Shown here piece after piece: positions 43,801 through 51,507 of a DNA stretch of 64,000 nt. The DNA comes from WJMT01 sp964611275 (GTDB taxonomy: Bacteria > Acidobacteriota > Aminicenantia > Aminicenantales > Aminicenantaceae): the NCBI GenBank assembly GCA_964611275.1, contig CAZSZS010000107.1, positions 7,110 to 71,109 of the forward strand, given 5' to 3'. A program made the position numbers and the translations under genes. The notes under the pieces were generated by a model. That model was not told the origin of the DNA and ran no database searches. It saw nothing but the letters and a program-made list of their open reading frames with translations. Numbering within the stretch: position 1 is the first letter of the stretch; the number at the start of each line of letters is the position of its first letter.

Positions 43801-44144
43801 TCAGGGGCCAGAATAACGTTATGTACCTTTCTGACTCTGCCGTTTTTTTTATATATGCTGCTTATTTCCGCTGAGAGCAAGAATCTGATTTCCGGACAGA
43901 GGTCAACGGCTTCGGGGATATTCAGCTCTTTTTGATACTCTTTTTTGAGCTTAAACAGGCCTTCTTCTGAAGGGGCCAGTTTTTCCTTGAGCTCTTTCAG
44001 CCATCCGGGATGAGAAAAGTCTCCGGTACCTACCACGGAGATACCTTTCACCCCTGCCCAATAATGGATAAATTCAGGGGCAAGTTTCTTGCTGGTCGCC
44101 CGTGAGAAGTGGGAATGGATATGGAGGTCAGCAATAAACCGCAT
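40890..44144 (-). CDS. Endonuclease Q (PHP)-UvrD helicase fusion
   Basis: 1084 residues, two full enzymes in one chain. Residues 1-420 are EndoQ-like: PHP metal motifs ADLHIHSHFS and VVGTGDFSHPGW, SAEIS, SNSDAHSPEKLG, and zinc Cys residues C280, C296 and C299 (HRKCGIRW, CPECG). EndoQ nicks 5' of deaminated bases. Residues 490-1084 are an SF1A helicase: Walker A AGPGTGKTHTL (506-516), VDEFQDVNLAQY, GDPDQAIYGFRGAD, LHAAKGLEFPCVFITG and ERRLLYVGMTRAEKYLYLTY. Together they suggest nick-and-unwind repair of uracil/hypoxanthine lesions. The ribosome binding site is weak. It ends in a short Lys-rich tail. Confidence 0.85.
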   Translation of the reverse strand: MRFIADLHIHSHFSRATSKKLAPEFIHYWAGVKGISVVGTGDFSHPGWLKELKEKLAPSEEGLFKLKKEYQKELNIPEAVDLCPEIRFLLSAEISSIYKKNGRVRKVHNVILAPDFQTAEKIQNSLLRIGGNITSDGRPILGLDSRDLLDMTLEASDRTYFIPAHIWTPWFSVLGSKSGFDSIEECFEDLTPHISAVETGLSTDAPMHWMCSFLDKYTLVSNSDAHSPEKLGRNANILDTNLSYTDIIKAMKSGDPQKFLGTIDLFPQEGKYHYDGHRKCGIRWNPVQTLQNKGVCPECGKKVTVGVMNRVVELSDREDLDERPNKRPFYSIIPLKEILSEIIRVGTASKKVDSAYFSLINRNGPELSILLDLPIEELKKEGYEILAEAIKRMRSRQVLIQEGFDGEYGKIKVFNKEELQSPESQVFLFDKKPEAPSAIPKRKIINFDLNEYRMLQAKMPLAPSQRKLEIAEDRSEKYGKLAALEKLNREQKQAVLHDKGPAAVIAGPGTGKTHTLCCRIAYLIQEKGVPLEKILAVTFTNKAAQEMQKRLKEWLPNETDLSGLSISTFHAFGYGILKKHPEYLGRSKKFSILDDEERNILIRDLFGLKRKDATATAKSIKNIKQNLKLPGEIKDANLFSLFESYEDTLKKSDLFDLDDCLYKPLILFSQVPSVWNDYKNRYAHLLVDEFQDVNLAQYRMIKRLMPGQDASLYTIGDPDQAIYGFRGADVRFMSDFLKDHPGASLYKLKKSYRCSDLILKASGKMINKAASEEDLLKGLHRGVKINLAENTTDKSEAEFVARTIEDTIGGLRFFSMDSDISEGEEKEDINSLSDFAVLCRIKEQMKAIEKALNDHSIPFQKIGEIPFFREEPIRSAIDILRLSLNKESVFLKQSLTKRKVIKTEDVSSLYEITKNMPTTKSLNAIIDRFFIRQKEESEDSFKRLIDMVNKFDENTEEFMKHIFLGSGADTYDSSLECVTLMTLHAAKGLEFPCVFITGCEEGILPYSLFPGHTSDLEEERRLLYVGMTRAEKYLYLTYAKKRFIQGKHREPRRSRFLDAIEEKLIKKASPRTFQKKASQMKLFS

Positions 44145-44226
44145 CTTGTTTCTATTTTAAACAAAAAACGGGGATGGTTCTATTTTTTTATTTGCTGCCC
44201 CATATTGTTTTAAGGAAAAATAAAAA

Positions 44227-44253
44227 GGCACTCCCCCATTTAAGGAGAGTGCC
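44227..44253 (-). terminator. Rho-independent terminator of the cold-shock gene
   Basis: On the minus strand GGCACTC ... GAGTGCC (7-bp stem, extendable with a bulge) followed by TTTTTATTTTT. Directly 3' of the cspA-type gene. Confidence 0.8.
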
Positions 44254-44283
44254 ATTTTTTGTCTTGCGTATAGCGTAATCGAG

Positions 44284-44484
44284 TTAAACGACAGTCACAT
44301 TTTTTGCCGCAGGTCCTTTGGGACCCTGCTCGATCTCAAAGGTAACTTTATCGCCTTCTTTGAGAGATTTGAAACCAGATGCGTTGATCGCTGAATGATG
44401 GACAAACACATCCGGCCCGTCTTCCTGCTCAATGAAGCCGTAACCTTTGCTGCTATTGAACCACTTTACAGTTCCATTAGCCAT
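44284..44484 (-). CDS. cspA: Cold-shock-domain RNA chaperone
   Basis: 66 residues, single cold-shock domain: MANGTVKWFNSSKGYGFIEQ with RNP1 (KGYGFI) and RNP2 (DVFVHH), typical of CspA. It binds single-stranded RNA or DNA and melts structure. ATG 44484 has GGAG 9 nt upstream; the longer frame to 44514 adds ten residues not seen in the family. The mRNA probably has a long leader, as is usual for csp genes. A strong terminator follows. Confidence 0.95.
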   Translation of the reverse strand: MANGTVKWFNSSKGYGFIEQEDGPDVFVHHSAINASGFKSLKEGDKVTFEIEQGPKGPAAKNVTVV

Positions 44485-44799
44485 TGTGGCATTCTCCTTT
44501 CCTAAGATACTCAAGGTTTCAAACTGGGGGATGCCACTTAAAAAAATGGTACTCTCCTGCAGAACGAAACCGGCTTGCTCCTAAGAACAAACCTTTACTG
44601 ATTTGACATATTCTATCATATTTTTAAAAAAAAATACAGATATAGGGAAAAAACAAAAATATTTTTATATATTTTTCTTAAAAATCACATAAGTTCAGGT
44701 TTGAATCAGATGCCAAAGAGAATGTGATCAAAATAGTCGGACTCCATATCCACGGGAACCAGGATGAGTCCTTACGTGATGGATAAGAGGGTCCCTGAT
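44485..44799. promoter_or_regulatory. cspA leader and promoter region, plus spacer after hypA
   Basis: 315 bp. On the minus strand TGATAGAAT (44618-44610) is a possible extended -10 and would give a leader of about 120 nt, matching regulated csp mRNAs; it contains GGAGAGTACCATTTTTTT, of unknown role. The part from 44690 to 44799, just after hypA, has no gene I can name, and I see no clear terminator for the hyp operon there. Confidence 0.4.
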
Positions 44800-45147
44800 C
44801 TATTCGATTTCAAGTTCCATTTTTTCCAGATATAAATCAGTTCCGTCAAGTGTCTCCAGGTTAATGGAACCACATGAGCTGCAGTTAAGGACCAGGTCGT
44901 CTTTAATGGTCAATGCGCCGCAGTCCTTGCATTTCAGTTTAAGAGGGACTTTTTCGATTTCCAGCTCAGCCTCTGAAGCCAGGGTTTCTTTTTTGTAGAT
45001 ACCAAAGGCTGTCTCCAGCAGTTCCGGGACAGCTCCGGAAAGCACTCCGACTCGAAGCTTGACATAGGTGATTTTTTTGGAATTTTTTTCCTTTGCCTTC
45101 TGCTCCATGATTTCAAACAGATTGGCGATTAGAGAAAGTTCATGCAT
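44800..45147 (-). CDS. hypA: Hydrogenase nickel-incorporation protein HypA
   Basis: 115 residues. Nickel-binding N-terminus MHELSL (His2) and a zinc-binding domain CKDCGAL...NCSSCGS (two CxxC). It delivers Ni2+ to the large subunit of [NiFe]-hydrogenase together with HypB. It overlaps the 3' end of hypB by 8 bp, so coupling is expected. Last gene of the hdr/hyp unit; HypC-F are not in the window and must be elsewhere. Confidence 0.95.
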   Translation of the reverse strand: MHELSLIANLFEIMEQKAKEKNSKKITYVKLRVGVLSGAVPELLETAFGIYKKETLASEAELEIEKVPLKLKCKDCGALTIKDDLVLNCSSCGSINLETLDGTDLYLEKMELEIE

Positions 45148-45811
45148 TTGCCCGGCGCAGTTTTTTTAGGTTTTTTACGAGATAATCTACGAACTCTTTG
45201 ATACCGGTTCCCTCAACAGAACTGATCTTGAATACTTCCAATTTCGGATTGACATCCAGGCTTTCCTGAACGGCCCGGTCTACGTTAAAGGGCATTTTAT
45301 CTAAAAGGTCGGTTTTGCTGATGATAAGGGCGTCTGAAGTAAAAAACGCTTTGGGGTACTTTTTGGGTTTATCGTCTCCTTCCGGGACAGAAAGAAGCAC
45401 ACACCGAAGGCTTTCCCCCAGATCAAAGCTGGCAGGGCATACCAGGTTACCGACATTTTCTATAAACAGAAGATCCAGGTCAGCAGGGATTTCTGAGAAT
45501 ACTTTACCGACCATTTTTGCATCCAGATGACAGGCGCCTCCGGTAGATATCTGCCATGCTTGAATCCCTTTTGCTCTTATTCTCTCTGCATCCCTTTCGG
45601 TTTCAATGTCCCCTTCTATCACTGCCATTTTATAACCGGGGGTGAGGACTTCTGAGAGATTTTCAAGCAGGGATGTTTTGCCTGCTCCGGGAGAGCTGAG
45701 GAGATTGATGGCAAGAATTCCCTTTTCAGATAATTTTCTCCTGATATCTCCGGCTATTTTCTTGTTTGAACCAAGCAGGTCTTCCAAAACCATGACTTCT
45801 TGTTTTTTCAT
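45140..45811 (-). CDS. hypB: Hydrogenase nickel-incorporation GTPase HypB
   Basis: 223 residues. P-loop LLSSPGAGKTSLLENL, GDIETERDAERI, HLDAKMVGK, FIENVGNLVCPASFDLGE and the specificity motif ISKTDLLDKMPF. It lacks the N-terminal His-rich nickel store found in some HypB, so it depends on HypA for nickel. It powers Ni2+ insertion into hydrogenase by GTP hydrolysis. Its start ATG overlaps (ATGA) the stop of a truncated maturation-protease frame. Confidence 0.95.
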   Translation of the reverse strand: MKKQEVMVLEDLLGSNKKIAGDIRRKLSEKGILAINLLSSPGAGKTSLLENLSEVLTPGYKMAVIEGDIETERDAERIRAKGIQAWQISTGGACHLDAKMVGKVFSEIPADLDLLFIENVGNLVCPASFDLGESLRCVLLSVPEGDDKPKKYPKAFFTSDALIISKTDLLDKMPFNVDRAVQESLDVNPKLEVFKISSVEGTGIKEFVDYLVKNLKKLRRANA

Positions 45812-45984
45812 TTTGAAATATCTTTCAATAAGGATTTTAATTTTTTTATAACCACTGGTATCTTCTTTTTCATTTCCTCGGTCAATTTTTCTCCGAGATT
45901 GTACATGTTTTTTGCTTCTATGGCTATTATTTTTATACTTTTAGGGGCTTTCAGGCCTTTTTCAAAAATGGCAACTGAATGGAT
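45808..45984 (-). pseudogene. Remnant of a hydrogenase maturation protease (C-terminal 58 codons)
   Basis: Directly after the TGA of the receiver-kinase gene and in the same frame lies an open 58-codon stretch starting IHSVAIFEKGLKAPKSIKII and ending in KKLKSLLKDISK-stop. The pattern IKIIAIEAKNMYNLGEKLT followed by IPVVIKKL is the C-terminal third of HycI/HyaD-type [NiFe] endopeptidases (I-x-I-x-P/A ... G-x-x-L-T ... I-P-x-V). The catalytic metal-binding N-terminal part is gone. Its stop overlaps the hypB start (ATGA), a fossil of a protease-hypB-hypA operon. No good start codon. Confidence 0.6.
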
Positions 45985-47103
45985 TCAGCCTTTTGTCTCC
46001 TTGTGTTTGGGGAGAGACACAGAAAACGTGCTTCCTTTTCCCGGAGTGCTCGAGACATCAATAGTGCCCGAATGAGCATCTATTATTTTTTTTGATATGG
46101 AAAGTCCCAATCCTGAGCCTTTCCCTTGCTTGCTTACGTTCCGGTTGACCCGAAAAAACTGATTGAAGAGCTGGGGAATATGTTTTTCTTCTATTCCCAC
46201 ACCGGTGTCTTTGATGTCAGTGATGATATACCCATCCTTTTCCCTGAACGATATTTTTACCGAACCGTTTGGTTTGTTGTATTTGACCGCATTGTTCATC
46301 AGGTTTGCGAACGCCTGTTCCAGAGTTTCCTCGTCTCCCCTGACCGTGCTCTTTCCTGTGGGAGGTTCGATCTCAAGATTTATTTTATTCTTTTCTGCAA
46401 CAGGCTGCAGAAATTCGATCTGTTTTTTTAAAAGAGCGAAAAGGGAGACCTGTTTGAATTTTTCCACAAGCTGCCCCTTATCGATCCGGGCCGCATCAAG
46501 CCAGTCATTGATAAGTTCCAGCAGGCTTTCGACTCTGTTTCTGGCTTTGGATAACATGTCTTTATGCTCTTTTGACATCTCTCCCACAGAACCTGAGAGC
46601 ATGACCTCAAAGTACTGGGCAATGGCAACCAGGGGGCTTCTGAGCTGATGGGATACCATTGTGATGAAGTTTTCTTCTATGCGCTTTTTTTCTTTCCTGA
46701 GCGATTCAGCTTCCCTGGACAGCTTTATTTTTTCCAGGCCTCTTTTTATGATGACCCTGAGTTGTTCGGGGGTAAAAGGTTTGGGAAGAAAGTCATATGC
46801 GCCTTTTTTCATGGCCTCTACGGCTGACTCGACTGTTGCGTAACCTGTAATGACGATCGGAACGGTATCCGGGGATATTTCTCTTATTTTTTCAATCACA
46901 TCCAAGCCGCCGATGCCGGGCATTTTTAAGTCAACCAGCGCAATGTCCGGTTTCATTTCTTCTACTTTTTCAAGACCTTTTTTTCCGTCTTCTGCTGTTT
47001 CGGTGAGGAAACCGTCTTTTTCAAGTATCATACGGCAGGAATCACGCATTGATTCTTCATCGTCTATAACTACGGTAGAATGATTTTTTTTCTGCATGAA
47101 CAC
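45985..47103 (-). CDS. Receiver-histidine kinase hybrid (receiver N-terminal)
   Basis: 372 residues, soluble. Residues about 10-125 are a receiver domain (VVIDDEESMRDSCRMIL, phosphoacceptor Asp in DIALVDLKMPGIGG, conserved Lys in FLPKPFTP), then a short linker coiled coil, HisKA with the phospho-His in MVSHQLRSPLVAIAQYF, and HATPase_c (NLMNNAVKYNKPNGSV, DTGVGIEEKH, GSGLGLSISKKI). It is a cytoplasmic kinase likely taking its input via the receiver. AAGGA lies 8 nt before the ATG. It follows hdrA by 74 bp with no promoter seen, so it is probably part of the hdr operon. Confidence 0.88.
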   Translation of the reverse strand: MFMQKKNHSTVVIDDEESMRDSCRMILEKDGFLTETAEDGKKGLEKVEEMKPDIALVDLKMPGIGGLDVIEKIREISPDTVPIVITGYATVESAVEAMKKGAYDFLPKPFTPEQLRVIIKRGLEKIKLSREAESLRKEKKRIEENFITMVSHQLRSPLVAIAQYFEVMLSGSVGEMSKEHKDMLSKARNRVESLLELINDWLDAARIDKGQLVEKFKQVSLFALLKKQIEFLQPVAEKNKINLEIEPPTGKSTVRGDEETLEQAFANLMNNAVKYNKPNGSVKISFREKDGYIITDIKDTGVGIEEKHIPQLFNQFFRVNRNVSKQGKGSGLGLSISKKIIDAHSGTIDVSSTPGKGSTFSVSLPKHKETKG

Positions 47104-47177
47104 TTCCTTATCTGGATTAATATTAGTTTATACGAGATTGAGTCCTGTTGTCCAGAGCAATGTTTTTCTAGATACAA

Positions 47178-50100
47178 TCAGGCCCGAAAAATACCTTCTA
47201 TCTCAGCAATGATTTGTGTGTCAGAGAAATGCTTGGCTGTAGAGGCTGAGGACGGACATGCTGACACACAGGTCCCGCATCCTTTGCAGAGGGCTTCGTT
47301 CACAACAGATACGCTTCTTTCTTCATCAAAGCTTATGGCTCCGTAGGGACATAGATTGTTGCACAGCCTGCAGCCCGCGCAGAGCTCCGGATCGATTTCA
47401 GCTTGAATGGGTTCGAGTTCTATTTGACCTTTGGAGATATTGGATAATATTCTTGCTGCGGCTGAGCTTGCTTGAGCTACCGAATCTGGAATATCCTTGG
47501 GCCCCTGACAGCATCCGGCAATATAGACTCCGTCTGTCGCCGTACTTGTCGGATCAAGCTTGGGATGTTTTTCAAGAAAGAAGCCGTCAGGGCTTCGGCT
47601 TATGGAAAAGAGCCTTGCCGTTTTTTCCACATCACGCTGCGGTTCTATAGCGTTGCAGAGAATGACCATATCTACCGGTATTTCCCTGTATTTTTTTATC
47701 AGAGTATCTTCACATTTGATGATAAGCGGTTCTGTCCCGTTATCAGAATGCCCGGCTCTAATGACTTCTGATACTTTTCCCCTTATAACGTTTACATCTT
47801 CATCGAGTATCCTTGAATAGAATTCTTCATATCCTTTTCCGAATGAACGCATATCAATATAGAACTGATAGACTTCCGCATTTGATCTGTCTTTTATTAG
47901 ATGAGCGAATTTAAGGGCGTACATGCAGCATACACGGGAGCAGTATGGATGAAAGTTGATATCTCTGGATCCAACACAATGTATGATACCTATGGCCCTG
48001 GGTTCTTTTCCTTCTTTGGTCACAATAGTGCCTTTAGTCGGCCCGGTGGAGCTCACGATCCTTTCAAACTCCAGGCTTGTGTACACATTATCGAACTCTC
48101 CGTATCCGTAAGGAGTGAGAGCTTTTGAATCAAGAGTGTCATACCCTGTAGTCAAAAGAATCTGGCCGACATTGATCTCTTCTATTTCATCTGCCATACC
48201 ATGGTCAATGGCCTGGGCTTCACAAACGGTTTCACAAACATGGCACTCAACGCAGAGTCCGCAGTTCAGGCATCTCGAGGCTTCTTTTGTTGCTTCTTCT
48301 TCGGAATAGCCCAGTTCCACTTCTTCGAAAGTGTAACGCCGCTTTTCAGGATCAAGCGCTTTCATTTCGGTGCGGTCCTTTTTAGGCAGATTCTTGAAAG
48401 GAAGGGAATACCTGTGGGGCCGATCGTTTTCGTCTCGTTCAGGAAGGGAGTTACACTTTCTTGTTTTAAAATCACTTAGGGGTTCACCCTTGATGAATTT
48501 ATCAATCACTTCAGCGGCTCGTTTTCCGTCCCCCATGGCTGTTATAACGGCATCTGGACCGCGAGCCACGTCTCCTCCTGCGAAAACTCCTTTTATTTCA
48601 GTTTCCATGGTATCCGGGTTGATATCAATGGTATTCCATTTCGTAAGTTTGAGATGGGCTTCTTTTTCAGCGTAATTGATTTCAGGTGACTGGCTGACTG
48701 CAATAATGATGGTATCAATTTTCAGATCATACTCGCTGCCTTTTATGGGTATGGGACGCCGCCTTCCGCTTGAGTCAGGTTCTCCGAGTTCCATTTTTAT
48801 ACATTTCATTCCCGTTACTTTTCCGGATTTCCCTAAAACTTCGACAGGAGCAGTCAGATACTTTATACGGACCCCTTCTGCCTCGGCAGCCTGGATTTCA
48901 GCTTCTTCAGCAGGCATTTCTTTTCGTGTTCTTCTGTAAAGTATGGTCACTTCATCGGCTTTAAGGCGCAGGGCGGTCCTGGCTGCGTCAATAGCTGTGT
49001 TTCCTCCTCCGATGATGGCCACATTTTTTCCAACCGGTTGAGGTTTTTGAAGGCTTATATTGCGGAGAAAATCAACTCCGTGATAAACTCCTTCGTATTC
49101 TTCTTCTCCGGGAATATCCATTTTTCTGCTGCTGTGGGCACCTGTGGCTATATACACAGCCTGGTACCCCATCTTTTTCAGGGCTTTGATGTCAAAGTCT
49201 TTACCCAGAGCTTTATTTGTCTTTATATCCACACCCAGTTTTTTGATGTATTCTATATCTCGCTTAAGGATTTTCTTTGGGAGCCTGTATTCCGGAATTC
49301 CTACCGTGAGCATACCGCCTTCAACAGGGAGCTTTTCAAAGATGGTGACATCGTATCCTTTTAAGGCCAGGTCATGGCCGCACACAAGGCCTGACGGGCC
49401 TGAACCGATGATAGCAATTTTTTCTTCTCTTTTCTTCTTGATTTCTGGGGGGTCAGGTTCTCCTTTATTCTCAAATTCCCAATCAATGGCATATCTTTTA
49501 AGATTTTTTATGGAAACCGCCTTGTCCACAAATTTACGGTTGCATTCTGATTCACACGGGTGGTAGCAGACACGACCGCAGACACTGGGAAGAGCATTTT
49601 GCTGCCTTATGAGACGGGCTGCTTCCTCAAAGCGCCCCTTTGAGATAAGAGTCACATAGCCTGCGGCTTCCTGGTCGATGGGACAGGTTTCGCGGCACGG
49701 AGGCCTGCTGTCTTTATCAATGACATAGGTATTGGGGATTGCCTGGGGAAAGGTTTTATATATGGCAGAACGTAAAGACTGGTTCTCTTCAAAAGGATTG
49801 GGGATGCTGATCGGACACGCCTCGGAACATTCTCCGCAGGATGTGCAGTCATCTTTGACGAAACGGGCTTTCTTCCGTACTTTGACCGTGAAATTTCCTA
49901 TGGATCCCTCCACTTCTTCCACTTCACTCAAGCTTAGGAGCTTGATATTTTTGTTTTGGGCAACAGATACCATTTTCGGAGTAAGGATACAAGCGGAGCA
50001 GTCAAGAGTTGGGAATGTTTTGTCAAATTTAGCCATTTTACCGCCTATAGTGGATTCTTTTTCTACTAAATAGACGTTATTTCCTGATTCAGCTATCTCT

Positions 50101-50582
50101 ATAGCGGCTTGTATTCCGGCAATGCCGGCTCCCACTATCAAAGTGTCTGGATTGACATTAACCTTTACCGGTTCGAGAGGCTGTTGAAGGGCCACTCTGT
50201 TTACGGCCGCTCTTATAAGGGAAGTGGCTTTTTTCGTGGCGCTTTCAATATCTTTATGAATCCAAGAACACTGCTCTCTTATATTGACCATCTGGAACAG
50301 ATACCGGTTCACACCTGCTTTTTCACAGGCCATCCTGAATGTGGGTTCGTGCATTAAAGGGGAGCAGGAAGCGACGATGATCCGGTTCAGCCCCATTTCT
50401 TTGATGTCCTTCATGATAAGGTCCTGTCCGGGTTCAGAACACATGAATTTGTAGTCACGGACAACTTGTACATTTGGCTCATTTTTTATGGCATCGCGCG
50501 ATTTTTCCACATCTACGGTGGCTGCTATGTTAGATCCACAGTGACATATATAAACCCCTATTTTTATGTTGTTGTCAGTCAT
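47178..50582 (-). CDS. HdrA-like flavoprotein with embedded GltD/NfnB-type NAD(P)H oxidoreductase
   Basis: 1134 residues. Residues 1-145 hold the HdrA N-terminal domain (CHCG), 148-245 an HdrA FAD site (IVGAGIAGIQAA, DCSACILTPKM), and 246-257 a 4Fe-4S motif. Inserted at about 290-790 is a GltD-like unit: Fe-S N-terminal domain (PPCRETCPID, VCGRVCYHPCESECN), FAD site IIGSGPSGL, NAD(P) site AIIGGGNTAIDAARTALRL, and GVFAGGDVARGP. Then HdrA resumes (IIHCVGSRD, YCSRVCCMYALKFAHLIK) and ends in two ferredoxin clusters (CAGCRLCNNLCP, CKGCGTCVSACP). Two flavins in one chain suit flavin-based electron bifurcation with NAD(P)H as partner (inference). The ATG overlaps the hdrB stop. Confidence 0.85.
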   Translation of the reverse strand: MTDNNIKIGVYICHCGSNIAATVDVEKSRDAIKNEPNVQVVRDYKFMCSEPGQDLIMKDIKEMGLNRIIVASCSPLMHEPTFRMACEKAGVNRYLFQMVNIREQCSWIHKDIESATKKATSLIRAAVNRVALQQPLEPVKVNVNPDTLIVGAGIAGIQAAIEIAESGNNVYLVEKESTIGGKMAKFDKTFPTLDCSACILTPKMVSVAQNKNIKLLSLSEVEEVEGSIGNFTVKVRKKARFVKDDCTSCGECSEACPISIPNPFEENQSLRSAIYKTFPQAIPNTYVIDKDSRPPCRETCPIDQEAAGYVTLISKGRFEEAARLIRQQNALPSVCGRVCYHPCESECNRKFVDKAVSIKNLKRYAIDWEFENKGEPDPPEIKKKREEKIAIIGSGPSGLVCGHDLALKGYDVTIFEKLPVEGGMLTVGIPEYRLPKKILKRDIEYIKKLGVDIKTNKALGKDFDIKALKKMGYQAVYIATGAHSSRKMDIPGEEEYEGVYHGVDFLRNISLQKPQPVGKNVAIIGGGNTAIDAARTALRLKADEVTILYRRTRKEMPAEEAEIQAAEAEGVRIKYLTAPVEVLGKSGKVTGMKCIKMELGEPDSSGRRRPIPIKGSEYDLKIDTIIIAVSQSPEINYAEKEAHLKLTKWNTIDINPDTMETEIKGVFAGGDVARGPDAVITAMGDGKRAAEVIDKFIKGEPLSDFKTRKCNSLPERDENDRPHRYSLPFKNLPKKDRTEMKALDPEKRRYTFEEVELGYSEEEATKEASRCLNCGLCVECHVCETVCEAQAIDHGMADEIEEINVGQILLTTGYDTLDSKALTPYGYGEFDNVYTSLEFERIVSSTGPTKGTIVTKEGKEPRAIGIIHCVGSRDINFHPYCSRVCCMYALKFAHLIKDRSNAEVYQFYIDMRSFGKGYEEFYSRILDEDVNVIRGKVSEVIRAGHSDNGTEPLIIKCEDTLIKKYREIPVDMVILCNAIEPQRDVEKTARLFSISRSPDGFFLEKHPKLDPTSTATDGVYIAGCCQGPKDIPDSVAQASSAAARILSNISKGQIELEPIQAEIDPELCAGCRLCNNLCPYGAISFDEERSVSVVNEALCKGCGTCVSACPSSASTAKHFSDTQIIAEIEGIFRA

Positions 50583-51454
50583 CTTTGTACCTCTCTTGAT
50601 ATTTTTTCTGGTTCAAAAGGTATGAGTGAACGGTTGAGGCCCAGCTCGCGGGGAGAGCCACCCAGAGCGTGACCGACGATCTGTGTGAAAAAAAGTACGG
50701 GGATCTTAAAATCCGTTTCAAATTTTTTATTTATTTTGTTTTGATAGGCTTCCAAGTTGATCTGGCAGAGGGGGCAGGTTGTGATAATTATATCCGCGCC
50801 GTTTTCTTTAGCGCACTCCAGAAGTTTTTTATTGAGGCCCAGACCCACATCAGGATAGGTCGTCATGAGCATCCCGCCGCAGCACTGAGTCTTCATTGGG
50901 AAGTAGACATTTTTAGCTCCAAGGGCTTCACACAGATCGTCCATCATCTGTGGATTGTCTTGATCGTCCAGTCCCCTTTCAGGTCTCACTATCTGGCAGC
51001 CGTAGTATTGAGCGATCTTTAGGCCTTCCAGGGATTTTTTTGCTTTGGCGGCTATCGTCTCGATGCCCACATCGTTAACCAGGACTTCAAGAGGATGCCT
51101 GACCTCGACACTTAGATTATACCCGAGTCCTACTTTTCTTAAAGCTTGATTGACTTTTTCCCTCAGGATGCGGTTGTTTTTCAGGATATGATTTGTCTTA
51201 TAAAGGATCGTATAGCAGGAACTGCATGGTGCTATGATATCCAGTCCTTTTTTTTCAGCAATAGCCAGGTTTCTGGCAGATATGACAAGAGATATAGTCT
51301 CTTTTGTGGCCATGTAATACGTGGCCCCGCAGCAGTTCCAGTCATCTATTTCTATGAGTTCATGTCCTAACTCATTGAAGACATAGTGCACAGATTCATC
51401 ATATCCTTTCGCTGATGCCTCTAGGCTGCATCCCGGATAATAAGAGTAATTCAT
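50579..51454 (-). CDS. HdrB-like CCG-domain protein
   Basis: 291 residues with two CCG-type cysteine motifs: YYPGCSLE plus DDWNCCGATY, and YYGCQIVRP plus QCCGGML with TTCPLCQIN; these bind the two non-cubane 4Fe-4S clusters of heterodisulfide reductase HdrB. The protein reduces a disulfide (or another substrate) with electrons from HdrC and HdrA. GGAGG lies 7 nt before the ATG. It overlaps hdrA by 4 bp (ATGA) and follows hdrC by 53 bp. Bacteria of this kind lack CoM/CoB, so the true electron acceptor is unknown. Confidence 0.88.
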   Translation of the reverse strand: MNYSYYPGCSLEASAKGYDESVHYVFNELGHELIEIDDWNCCGATYYMATKETISLVISARNLAIAEKKGLDIIAPCSSCYTILYKTNHILKNNRILREKVNQALRKVGLGYNLSVEVRHPLEVLVNDVGIETIAAKAKKSLEGLKIAQYYGCQIVRPERGLDDQDNPQMMDDLCEALGAKNVYFPMKTQCCGGMLMTTYPDVGLGLNKKLLECAKENGADIIITTCPLCQINLEAYQNKINKKFETDFKIPVLFFTQIVGHALGGSPRELGLNRSLIPFEPEKISREVQR

Positions 51455-51507
51455 TTTTTTGCCTCCGAAAACATAAAGGAAGAGGAATGAGAAAGGGATA
51501 TGATTGC

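Noticed and set aside
45985..45987. TGA between the receiver-kinase and the protease remnant as a recoded (selenocysteine or readthrough) codon
   Set aside because: The kinase domain is complete before the TGA, the following part is only a protease tail, and no SECIS-like hairpin is apparent. A truncated neighbouring gene is simpler.
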